A stretch of DNA of 64,000 nt from Actinernus sp. WN-2022 (lineage: Eukaryota; Cnidaria; Anthozoa; Actiniaria; Actinernidae), in assembly GCA_030867875.1 (NCBI GenBank), contig JAOWCC010001589.1, positions 88,311,537 through 88,375,536 of the forward strand, given 5' to 3'. Of the stretch, positions 32,498 to 43,939 are shown piece after piece. The first letter of the stretch is position 1; each line of letters starts with the position of its first letter. The translations under genes were made by a program, and so were the position numbers. The notes below the pieces were generated by a model. That model ran no database searches. It was not told the DNA's origin and saw only the letters and a program-made list of their open reading frames with translations.

Positions 32498-34073
32498 GAC
32501 GACAACTATCATGTCACGTGATCGCTTTTAGCCAATGAGCGCGCGCAAAAATTTTGTGGTGAACTATAACACCTGATAGTGATCGCTCTTGGCCAATGAG
32601 CGCGCGCCACAATTTTGTGGTGAACTAGAACGCCTCGGATAGTTTGCATCCGCGGACGACAACTATCACATCACGTGATCGCTTTTAGCCAATGAGCGCG
32701 CGCCACCTGTAGTTTGCATCCGCTGACGACATTGCGCCAACAAAAGAAATGCTGATAGCCGCAATACAATAAAGATTGTCGATGAATAAAGTAAAGAAAC
32801 ATGCTGATCAACGTGTGAATGAATACGCGAATTATGAAATTAAATGAACGAAAACTGTTCATTAATGCCGTTAGGTGCTAAAGTGGCTAAAAATAGTTCT
32901 GTTCTTTGCATTTACGGGTTTCGGTAGTACCTTGATGAAGAGAAATTCCGCATATAGTGATGTTATAAATAAAATTGAATGGTCAGGAAGATTAAAGTGG
33001 CGAGCTACAAGATTCAAGATTCTTCAATATTCTTTATTGCACACTATTTACAAATTATTTAATTACAGTGCATGTATTTTACAAAAGAAAAAAGGAAATA
33101 AGTTATTAAATGTCTTTGAGAAAATGTGTGTAGTGGTGTTAGTTCTAACATCTAGCAATTGTTCGCGGAATCAATCTCCTAATATTCACCCTGTTTTTGT
33201 TACAAAGTGTGCAGGTGATACAATAAATAAATTACTAGACGTACAGTCAAAATGGTCAGTAACTTTAAGAGAGCCTTTAGGTCCTGAAATGAGTGGCAGT
33301 TTTAATGAAAGCACATGTGTTACATCGTTTCCTGGGGCATTTAAAAGTTCCTGGTTGATGATCGAGCTGTAGTGACCCTTGACCAGGTCTTGTTTCGCTT
33401 AAAAGAGATAAGCCGTGGTGGCTGTGGAAAAATGAGGGCGGTTTCTGGATCATTCTGTAAGGTCTTGGAGTTTTTATGGATGATATTCTTGATAGGGAGA
33501 TTGGATGGATGGTAAATTAACGGAAACGTAATTCTGTCTTCAGTCTTCGGTTGGGACATAGTTAATAGAGTGGAATGGTTAGGAAACCCGGCAAACTTCA
33601 AAGGGACTAACAAAGGCGCTGCGATTTATGTTGTAAGGGGGTAAAACAAGATTGTACACGGTCAGTGTTCATTAGCGTCCCCTGAACGACTGAACCCACA
33701 CGTTTCTATTGGCTGATTGATAACATATTCCAAGTCTTTTGTGCACGGTCACGGTTGAAAAAAGCGAACAAAGACATAATTATAATAAAGAAGGTCGCTG
33801 GGTTTCCTAACCATCCACTCTATTAACTATGGTTGGCACGGCAGTGATGACGTAAATCGTGGTAAATAAGAGTCCACACCACGGAAAACAAGAGGAAATT
33901 TGCTTATTAGACTACGATCTCGAGGTTTCTTTCGGCAGATGGTTCACGAGTGGCGCAGTTTACCATAACCCTTCTATTCTCTTAGCGATCGAGGAAACTG
34001 TGAAAAAACTTCCAAGAATAAATTTCTAAGTGATTTTGTCAGCAGCGCGTGCACGGTCGACTATCGATCGATA

Positions 34074-34466
34074 GACGGCGCCTGGCTAGCCAATCAGATG
34101 GCGAGTTTGCCAATAGACGGCGCCTGGCTAGCCAATCAGATGGCGAGTTTGCCAATAGACGGTGGCTGGGTAGCCAATCAGATGGCGAGTTTGCCAATAG
34201 ACGGCGGCTGGGTAGCCAATCAGATGGCGAGTTTGCCAATAGACGGCGCCTGGCTAGCCCATCAGATGGCGAGTTTGCCAATAGACGGCGCCTGGCTAGC
34301 CCATCAGATGGCGAGTTTGCCAATAGACGGTGGCTGGGTAGCCAATCAGATGGCGAGTTTGCCAATAGACGGCGCCTGGCTAGCCCATCAGATGGCGAGT
34401 TTGCCAATAGACGGTGGCTGGGTAGCCAATCAGATGGCGAGTTTGCCAATAGACGGCGGCTGGGTT
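34074..34466. repeat. 42-bp minisatellite, right copy
   Basis: Same array as 3437-3829, with the same number and order of variant units. The duplication is therefore younger than the array's own expansion. Confidence 0.95.
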
Positions 34467-34867
34467 ATGCTGACAGCCGATAGTCCATTGACATACACAC
34501 CGGCTATTGTTATAATAGTTTTCCGACGGATAATAGTTGGATTATCAAAGTCAATAGAAATAACTCATAACAAAGCTACGGTTCTTTCCACTTAGCTTAT
34601 GATTTTTTTTAAAGAAAACCTGTGAGAACGTTGGAAAATAAGCAATGTTCTAGTTTATTTTTTCCTGCATGCTGTGTATTCCTAGCCAATCAGATTGCGA
34701 ATTTGTTGACAGTTGGTGGCTTGATTACGCTAATTGCAGATTGAGCTGTTTTAGATCGAGTATCGAAAACAACAAGTGCATGATTGCTTTGGTTTTGCTT
34801 AGTTTTTCTATTGGCTGTGAGAAATGTTCTGCAGTTAACAGCCAATCAGGTTCTAAACTAAAACCAC

Positions 34868-35259
34868 AGGCTAACCATCCTCTCATTTTGTGTATTTGTC
34901 ACTGACATTAATCCATTATTTCTTAGCAAATTGTGAAATAAAATACCTTTTGACTTGATTCTGCTGTGTATGTGTTGATTTAGCACGCGCTCATAATACA
35001 GTCTGTGGCTCAGGTTTGTTTACATATAGCTCGGGCTCAGAGCTCATCTCGCCACACCGCTACATAAAAATACACTTTAGAGATGAGCCACAGGAAACCC
35101 GAGCTATATGCAAACAAACCTGAGCCACAGGAAGCCCAAGCTGTATTATGAGCGCGCATACACAGCAGAATCAAGTCAAAAAGTATTTTATTTCACAATT
35201 TGCTAAGAAATAATAGATTAATATCAGTGACAAATACACAAAATGAGGATGGTTAGCCT
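34868..35259. repeat. Foldback element, right copy
   Basis: Duplicate of 4231-4622, including the adjoining small hairpin. Confidence 0.85.
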
Positions 35260-36240
35260 TAGCCTGGGAAACCAGCTGAGTCACTCGCGAAAGAGTCTTT
35301 CGCGAGTGGGCCGGTAGCGATAAGAGTCGGCTGGTTTCCTAGGTTAGGTTAACCTGTACTAAAACCAAACGCAATCACGCAATAAGGGTCCGTTTTAGCG
35401 ACAGTATTGACGACTGCGTTTACTTTGATTGGTTCAAGTAAAATCAATCGTGAATTACTTCAGCTCAGTGGTGATTGGCTCATTGTGTTTTCACTTGGTG
35501 CTGTGATTGGCTCATTGTGTTTTCACTTGCATGCTGCTGTGATTGGCTCATTGTGTTTTCACTTGCTGCTGTGATTGGCTATGTAATTACTTTGGCTCAA
35601 CTGAAAACCGCTCTATTCTTCATTTTGTGATTTGTGTCTAGCATGTGATATTGCAGATGCATATTGCAAAACCTTGAATGAGATAATACCACCACCACCC
35701 CTCCTCATTTCCAAGACTTAATTTTCCGTTCATTGCACTGGAATAATATTAAACATTGCATGGACAACATTGGTCAACCAGGTTCATATGACAGTTTGAC
35801 TTAAAAAATAAAGAAGTTAGCCATGTATTATACTGCCATAAAATATGACACGCATTGGAGAAATGTTTAAAACCAAAGGATGTGCTTTTATCATTTTATG
35901 CATAGCTAAGGCTTCTTTATATAGTTGCTTGATGGTATAGATTTAAGCATGCATGGAAATTATAAAACATGCTAACGTATGTTATATACTCTGATAAGAC
36001 ACTTTTTTTAGCCAAACAGAGCATGCATTATAATAATATTATGGATAATTATATTATGGATAATTATATTATGGATATACAATAAAATGGAATATCGTGA
36101 ATTTCTCACTTTCTTTAACCCTGGTCATTGCTTTACATAAATGGCAGTACGACTCAAACTGTTGCTATCTTTATTGTGTTTGTTGAACAATCTAGATAGC
36201 AAAAGTCGACTGCATAGATGGCAAATATCAGATTATTTAA

Positions 36241-38129
36241 GGTTACCGTAGACCTTCACCTCCTAGAAGAGGGTCTCAATGGGGGGGGGTCTACATGTCA
36301 GTTGTCAGTTAAAATTTTGGCCATTTGTCAGTTGTCAGTTAGCCCTAATTAATCATTACTAGAGAAAATTTACAATGTTTGACCCACAAAAACCAAATTT
36401 GTCAGTTGTCAGTTATTTTTTAGTTGTCAGTTGTCAGTAAAAAAATGGTCATTTGTCAGTTATTTTTAAGGCCGTTTGTCAGTAGTCAGTTAACCCCATT
36501 CAGGCCCTCCTAGAAGTCAGTACTCCTGCATTGGGCTGGGGAATAGATTTCCACTAAGTTTTTACCACATAATTTATATACTGTACTGTGGAATTATTTC
36601 AGTGTGGTTTTTCATATCCGGCAGAGTACACCAACCAGGGGCGTAGCTAGGCATTTTCAAGTTGTACGCACAAGTGCAGTAGCTACCGGTTTTAAGGGCC
36701 CCCTCTCGTAAAAAAATACAAGGCCAAACAGGAAATTTTCGTCTCAAAGCGGTGTACGCACGTGCGTATATGCGTACAGGAAGCTATGCCCCTGCAACAC
36801 AGTGTGTAGTTGCATCTTGTTACATAAAGTATGTTACATAAAGTATGTTACATAAAGTATATGTACAATATTTAAATTGTGTGTGGTTAATTGTCAGGAC
36901 CGCCTCCCGTATTTATGAAACTCTGTTATCAGTTCAATTGAGGAGAAGGAAGAATACTGAGCTTTCAATAAAAGTTTGGGCTTTGATCGAATATCGACAT
37001 TGGCAGGAAATTTTGCCAGATAGTTCCAAGAGTACACACTGTTAAGGTTATCGTAGACCTTCGCGGATGCTTTTAAAGGAAACCATTTTATCTGTTGGAA
37101 TTGTTTAAAATAAAGATCAGTGAATTATGCGCGTACGCGTTTGGGCGTACGATCCATTCAATTTCATCTCAATCAGCAGATAACAGCCTCCAAAACTGTG
37201 TCGGGGATTTTATATTTTACTTTGTTCGCATGCAAATCCTTCTTGGAGTTTTAGGTCGAAAAATCTTCCAAACTATATGACACTAGGCCACATAAAAAAA
37301 ATAACGAAAATATCGCTTAAAGCCCGACACACTTTGGTTCCTTGATGGTATATCCATCTCAGTTTTGGCCAAGTTTCGCAAGGATCCGATAATTATTAAG
37401 ACACGTATAATTCACTCAAAGATAGGGAATAAGCAAGTAAATGAAGTCATGATTTTTAGCTTCGGAACTTTTACAGCGAGTTCACACTTCATCAAAGGTT
37501 CTGTCAACATATTAACCCAACAAGCCAATGGCAATGAAACACAGGACCCCTGCGATTGTTGTGAATGAACCAAGAATTCGCGGGCAATGTGATGGTTCGT
37601 ATTACCTGGGTTTACAAACTAAGAAACCTAGCGAAAAGAAGTGTTGTCAGCGATGTAAGACAAAAAAGCAGCCTGAGATACATGTATCATTCAAGGACAT
37701 GCAGAAGGCGAAAGCCATGACAAAGCCAAAGAGAAATCGCAGCACGCCAGCACGAACTCCGGCTGTAGATGTGGTCATAGGGCATCCAAAGGACTGGGAT
37801 TCCGTTTTGTCTATCCAAAAGCGAACTGAAACAATATTTCTAATGAAAACTCGAAGAGCGATGAACGATAGTCTACCAACATGTGAACACTAGAGCACAT
37901 CCCAGATGTAGTTTCCTGCAAAAATCTACAGCGAGCTTGGCGCTAATAAAGGGATTATCACGCCTAAGCTATGTATTTACTTTACTTCGAAATACGGTTT
38001 TCCAAATATCTCGCGAAGTCTTCATTTTGTGGAATTATTTTTTCAGGGAAATAAAGTACAATTAATAAACTTTAGAAGGAATGAACAATTTTTTTTGGAG
38101 AAAACAGGACGCGAAGGTCTACGGTAACC
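36241..38129. mobile_element. Nested TTAA-flanked DNA element, right copy
   Basis: Duplicate of 5604-7492. The inner left end is at 37046 after TTAA (37042-37045), and the right end at 38129 is followed by TTAA (38130-38133). Confidence 0.75.
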
Positions 38130-39687
38130 TTAAATTGACAATAAACTATTTTGAAATTGATAATGAAATGAAGATGAAGTTATACGCAAAAAGAAACAGT
38201 GAAACAGACAAATGCCACAGCATACAAAAGTTTTTTATTGTAACATGTCCCCGATACGTTTCACCCAATTTCAAAACTTTACTCAGTCTTAATCAGTGAT
38301 TTTGTAACCTCTGCCTTCTGCATTACGTGTATTTATGCATATGCCACAATCTATTTTTGGACGCCCCCTAGGCGAGTGCCCAATAAATTTGAGCGCCCAA
38401 TAAACCAGTTTGAGTTTTCCCCCGACATTTTTGGACGAGGTATTCGATTTATAAGGAAATTTCTTAAGGATTGGAGCCAGGCGGTGTTGGATATGTCTTA
38501 TCTTCTCTTGAAACGTCATCCAAGCATTGTTTACATGTTTCCCTTGTTAGTTTCAGTAAGGATATTTAAAATATTTCAGATACGGTACAAAAGAAAGCAC
38601 ATACAACGTCCTCTCGGACTTGAGTCATGTGAAACGTGTCCAACACCGCCTGGGTTGGAGCTCTGGCATCTAGTAAATATTTACCCAAACAATCTCAAAT
38701 TTCCTGTCAAGATTGTGTATATTTTAACAAGTGTGTGAAGTTTACTTTCCTACTGTTCATAGGTTTCAAAATCTTACCTGTCCTTTGTATAAATCAAGTC
38801 ATAATTATACAGCAATTGTATAGAAAACTAATATTTGTTTTATGTTTGGAAGAGCAACTCAACCAGCTCAAATTTCACCCATTTATTGACAATATTCGGT
38901 AATTATATCTCATTATATTGAACATTTGATGCTCTTACAAGTGTTGAATACTCACTAAATGCGAGTCTAAATTTCCACGTTATAAATCAAACACTTCTAC
39001 ACCTCATTTAAAATGTTGAAAGAAAAACACTGAACTGGTGAACTATTTAATGTGGCTAAATAAATACCTTCGTTAACTTTTGAAGGAATTTCTACTTCAT
39101 ATACTATGGCAAGAATTGTTACATCTTGCATCTTCAGCAACAATGTCCAAAGACAATCAACCGTAAAGTGAGAGTAACACCAACCAAACTGGCTGTGTGG
39201 CTAATTACGCTATTACAGACATCAACACGGCAACAGTAATAGTATTTAGTACTAACATTCTTACACACTTTGATTCGATTCTTGTTTGGAGGCTCATTAC
39301 TTTACGACTCTTGTTTGATGGAGTAGATCCGAAGGACTCGTTACCAGCAATTGGTAACAAAGTCACTGATTAATGTTCTTGGTAAGTATTAAGTTGTTGT
39401 CATAACAAGGAGGGAAAGTTAACAGTTAGTTAACAGTTGCTACTTGTTAGAGAATTTGTTCAGTAGCAACCCTTAAAATTCCTCATTGTACCTTTTTACT
39501 CGGGCTGCCTGTGGCAGCACCGAGTCTTAAAATGCAAGTCGTTCTTTTTTTCTTTTTTTTTTTTGTTGGGTGTCGCAAAATTTCTGCGCATGCGTTAAAG
39601 GTCAAATTCACACCAATCAGATTGCACTGTGCTGGTCACAACAATCGCCAGGTTAATTTATTTACATAATTTAATACAGTAAAGCAA

Positions 39688-40388
39688 GATGGCGGAAGAC
39701 CCGCGAGGAACTTTCTCTCTACTTTGGAGTCTCATCTCTCAAATGTAAGCCCGTTTAATGTTTTATTTAACTTCACTCGTGCGAAAGCCTTCCAACAGGC
39801 TGAGGATATTTCAACTGGCGCTATTGTTGGAGCCGAAGGACCGCGTTTTTTACCCAGATGGGCAGTGATTTTATATACGACACCGTACGACGACCTGAAG
39901 CCAGTGAACTGGGGCCAGGATCCGGAAAGCTAAAATGCTGTGCTGCATTTAAAACATCCGAGGAGAACATCTTATTTTGGGTGAAGGCACTTCAAGACCA
40001 ATATTACGAGTCTCTTAAAAACTGTCAGAGATTTAAATTTACCGTAAGTTGGTTCAGAGAGTATTGAGATCAAGTTATTTCGTTCCAGCGAGGATATTGA
40101 CCTAGCGGAAACGGTACAAGCTGTCGAAGGATTTTACTTATAATCATCCACGTCTACTTAACAACAGGAATAGTTATGTGCCAAGGCATGGGCAAAGATT
40201 GAGTTTCCCAGATTACAGATGAAAGTAGAGAACCTACTGAAGCTTATCAGTTTGTTCAAGAGCCATCTTTCTTATATGACAACCCGATCCCTATTCATCA
40301 GAATACATTTTTTGTGCTAAATGACGAGAGTTTACAATCACCTGACCGACAACCGACTACTAAAGAAAGGGACCATGAAATACGGTAG
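39688..40388 (+). CDS. Putative exons of an unrecognised gene (right copy)
   Basis: Same exon-like segments as 9051-9407, then 163 bp on an acceptor-like TTTCCCAG at 40204-40211 followed by an open stretch (ITDESREPTEAYQF...) to a stop near 40387. I recognise no domain, and the linkage of these pieces is a guess. Confidence 0.25.
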
Positions 40389-40389
40389 T

Positions 40390-41020
40390 ACGGTTAATTC
40401 TCGGGTTCCAAACAATGAATATATGCCTGCTCAAATGCAGTGTGTTAAACGAATAAGTAGTGTTTAACTTAAAAGGTCAACATACGAGAAAAACTAAACT
40501 ATTAAATTACATATATACTAGGGGAGCAGAGAATGAAAGTCACCGCGCTACCGGCCACTAAAGACTGCTAAATTCAGCTAATAATTATTCCCTTTGGTTA
40601 TTACTAAGAGGATTTCAAATGAAAGTGTATTACATCTTCAATCTCATGTGGCCCGAGTGAAAGCCCAGATGGGCTCTTGTTCAAATATCAGCCAGGATGT
40701 AATTATCTACACTCATTTAATACCAAATTGTGAGCTCTTGCTGGTACATATGGTACCCTAATAGAGCTGGCGATGATTTCATTGCCACTTTATATGTACT
40801 GCCCGCTCAACAAAGCCTAACGTTACAGTCCAGTTTTGCAAGTAAATGATATAACAAATAGAAATACATGTATTTACTTTTAATATAAACAGGCTTTGAA
40901 TTTGTTGTTGAATACATCTTAGTTTAGAATGGCATGGAAAAGTACCAATATTTCAAGCCATACTCCATACATGTGAAAAGTATGAATGGAAAATGATGCT
41001 TTTGTGTGGCTGTGCTAACC
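40390..41020. other. AT-rich spacer, nothing recognised
   Basis: No long ORF, repeat or RNA gene seen. Confidence 0.4.
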
Positions 41021-41021
41021 A

Positions 41022-41168
41022 GTAATCCTGTACCGCTCGAGACCTGTATTCTGATTGCACCCATTATCCTGTAGCTCTATTGTTTTTGTACTGCACGTTC
41101 TAAAGGTTAGGGTGTTTTGTATTGTTGGGTAAGCCAATGCTGTGTCTCGTTTCGAGCGGTACAGGATG
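41022..41168. mobile_element. MITE with CCTGTACCGCTCGA termini
   Basis: ATCCTGTACCGCTCGAGAC at the left is mirrored by GTTTCGAGCGGTACAGGAT at the right. The inner part, from GATTGCACC to AAGCCAATGCTGTG, recurs at 52885-52980 without these ends. Confidence 0.75.
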
Positions 41169-41245
41169 GCCCGTGCTAACCCAACCCTAGATAGGAAACT
41201 GACAAAACATGGGGCACTGTCAATCGAATTGAACTTTCTTTAAAC

Positions 41246-42480
41246 AAAACTACACAAATAACACCCCGAGATAGAAGAGAAATACCATGTGAATGTCCTG
41301 ATCTGCTTTACAAACTACACAAATAACACCCCGAGATAGAAGAGAAATACCATGTGAATGTAGTGATATGCTTTACAAACTACACAAATAACACCCCGAG
41401 ATAGAAGAGAAATACCATGTGAATGTCCTGATCTGCTTTACAAACTACACAAATAACACCCCGAGATAGAAGAGAAATACCATGTGAATGTCCTGATATG
41501 CTTTGCAAACTACACAAATAACACCCCGAGATAGAAGAGAAATACCACGTGAATGTCCTGATATGCTTTACAAACTACACGAATAACACCCCGAGATAGA
41601 AGAGAAATACCATGTGAATGTAGTGATATGCTTTACAAACTACACAAATAACACCCCGAGATAGAAGAGAAATACCATGTGAATGTCCTGATCTGCTTTA
41701 CAAACTACACGAATAACACCCCGAGATAGAAGAGAAATACCATGTGAATGTAGTGATATGCTTTACAAACTACACAAATAACACCCCGAGATAGAAGAGA
41801 AATACCATGTGAATGTCCTGATCTGCTTTACAAACTACACAAATAACACCCCGAGATAGAAGAGAAATACCATGTGAATGTCCTGATATGCTTTGCAAAC
41901 TACACAAATAACACCCCGAGATAGAAGAGAAATACCACGTGAATGTCCTGATATGCTTTACAAACTACACAAATAACACCCCGAGATAGAAGAGAAATAC
42001 CACGTGAATGTCCTGATATGCTTTACAAACTACACAAATAACACCCCGAGATAGAAGAGAAATACCATGTGAATGTCCTGATATGCTTTACAAACTACAA
42101 AAATAACACCCTGAGATAGAAGAGAAATACCATGTGAATGTCCTGATATGCTTTACAAACTACACAAATAACAACCCGAGATAGAAGAGAAATACCATGT
42201 GAATGTCCTGATATGCTTTACAAACTACACAAATAACACCCCGAGATAGAAGAGAAATACCATGTGAATGTCCTGATATGCTTTACAAACTACAAAAATA
42301 ACACCCTGAGATAGAAGAGAAATACCATGTGAATGTCCTGATATGCTTTACAAACTACACAAATAACAACCCGAGATAGAAGAGAAATACCATGTGAATG
42401 TACTGGTATGCTTTACAAACTACACAAATAACAAGCCGAGATAGAAGAGAAATACCATGTGAATGTACTGATATACTTTG
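41246..42480. repeat. 65-bp satellite array, 19 copies
   Basis: AACTACACAAATAACACCCC recurs every 65 bp from 41246 to 42480. Copies differ at a few diagnostic positions: TCCTGATCTG, TAGTGATATG or TCCTGATATG; ACACGAAT; CACGTG; AACAACCC; ACCCTGAG. These variants recur in the same order, indicating higher-order blocks of about six units in the first half and three in the second. Confidence 0.95.
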
Positions 42481-42593
42481 CAAACATTTTCGATAGAGGA
42501 TGACGAAAATTGAAGTGGATTACAATAGCGTGTTATACAAACTTGATTTCAGTCACAGTGAACCTATTACAAGTGGTTTTAAATTTCTCTTAA

Positions 42594-43391
42594 AGGAGAA
42601 CTGAACCCTAAATCAATCCAACGACTATACAAACTTGTATTCAAGAGAAATAAGTTCTGCTATTTTATTTCAAAAAAGAGGAAATACGCTTTGAAGGTCT
42701 AAAAATAGCTGATTCTCCGCTGATAAAGCTAGTTTGTGTGGCGGCTCAATTCTGTGCTTTTTTGCCGTATCGTACGTCATGTATACCAAGGAAAACAACC
42801 ACACCTCCAGCACAAAGACAGCACAATAGTGCGCAATTATGAGTCGTTGGTCCATCTAATCAAAGCCAAGACCAACATAAAAATAAAAAAATACGCTATT
42901 ATATTTGTTATAGCAGACTGAGTATTACAGCTTAAAGCTGGCGGGGGCCTGCTTTTACCCCTCACACACTCCCAACTACATTAACTGTTTTGGACACACT
43001 ACACTCGACTCACGGTTGATTTTTACGGAAGGAGAAAAACCCTCGAACCTGGAGAAAAACCCTCGAATGCAGATAAGGAATCAACAACAAACCTAACTTA
43101 CATATGGTGCGGTCCCAGGTTCGATTCCCAGCTCAGGCAGCGGTGAGAGGCGAGTGTTTTACCACTGCGCCAACCTGCATCCCCATGACAAAACTAATTT
43201 ATTCCCTGTATCGTACATCACAGATTACAGGAATTGAGCCGTCTGTACTTATATAATAGCGGCGGTTGGGAGGAAAATTTGCAGATTTTCTTTCCTTTGA
43301 TGAAAAACACAGTAAAATAAATTTTGGTACGAGTCTTTTCATGCTTAGATCTACTCATTGAGCTAAAGTTGATTTAGGCTTCAGTTCTCCT
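42594..43391. mobile_element. TTAA-flanked non-autonomous element, 798 bp
   Basis: The left end AGGAGAACTGAACCCTAAAT and the right end, read inward, AGGAGAACTGAAGCCTAAAT differ at one position. TTAA lies outside both (42590-42593 and 43392-43395). The complementarity extends with gaps well inward. A SINE-like segment lies inside at about 43105-43185. Confidence 0.8.
43105..43185. mobile_element. Rearranged tRNA-SINE head
   Basis: GGTTCGATTCC (B-box) is on the plus strand, but the A-box-like TTGGCGCAGTGGTAAAAC reads on the minus strand. The two halves are therefore in opposite orientation. Either an internal inversion or two SINE pieces joined head to head. Confidence 0.45.
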
Positions 43392-43470
43392 TTAAAAGTA
43401 GTATTTTTTGCCCACTCGAGTCTTTGCCGTCCTTCAACAATATTGTCTCAAATTTCGTCCAATCTCTCTG

Positions 43471-43705
43471 TAAAGCATACTCTGCTAGTCGAGTAGTTAT
43501 TGTTGTCTTACAGCATAAGAAAGTGCCTGTAAAGCATACCATGCTAGTCGAGTAGTTATTGTTGTCTTACAGCATAAGAAAGTGCCTGTAAAGCATACTA
43601 TGCTAGTCGAGTAGTTATTGTTGTCTTACAGCATAAGAAAGTGCCTGTAAAGCATACTATGCTAGTCGAGTAGTTATTGTTGTCTTACAGCATAAGAAAG
43701 TGCCT
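43471..43705. repeat. 59-bp tandem repeat, 4 copies
   Basis: TAAAGCATAC recurs at 43471, 43530, 43589 and 43648 with almost no divergence. The last unit ends at 43705. Confidence 0.9.
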
Positions 43706-43939
43706 CATTTGGTGGTTGACAATAGCCCTTTGAAGCAGTCAGTTTACGTATATTTATGATTCAAGAATTGACTGAAGTGTTTTTCACCTAAATTGTACAC
43801 ATATACTACCAGAGACCCCCCCCCCCCCCCCCCCCTGTAGCAGATGATAATCACTTATGTATCATTAATAATAATTTGCAATAATTGTTCAGGGATATTA
43901 CTCCATCCCTTCTTGAAGAACCATTACAGTGTCCTAACA

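Larger units (their letters stand above)
30644..40161. repeat. Right copy of the 9.5-kb direct duplication
   Basis: Second, nearly identical copy of 1-9524. Left of it the LINE tail continues naturally to about 30600, so this copy shows the intact left side that the window edge cuts off in the first. At the right it ends at TTAA (40158-40161). It is followed by sequence unrelated both to the Kolobok-like element and to what follows that element at 16340. Confidence 0.95.

Noticed and set aside
1..40161. The 9.5-kb direct repeats as long terminal repeats of a giant retrotransposon
   Set aside because: No TG...CA ends, primer-binding site, gag-pol or target duplication. The block is a patchwork of unrelated repeats, and FKBP2 lies between the copies.
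40140..40180. Right copy as a plain empty site for the Kolobok-like element
   Set aside because: After TTAA the right copy reads CAACAGGAAT, whereas the DNA beyond the element reads AGATAGCAAT, so the flanks do not match.
41246..42480. CRISPR-like array of 65-bp period
   Set aside because: The whole 65-bp unit repeats; the variable positions are point variants shared between units, not spacers.
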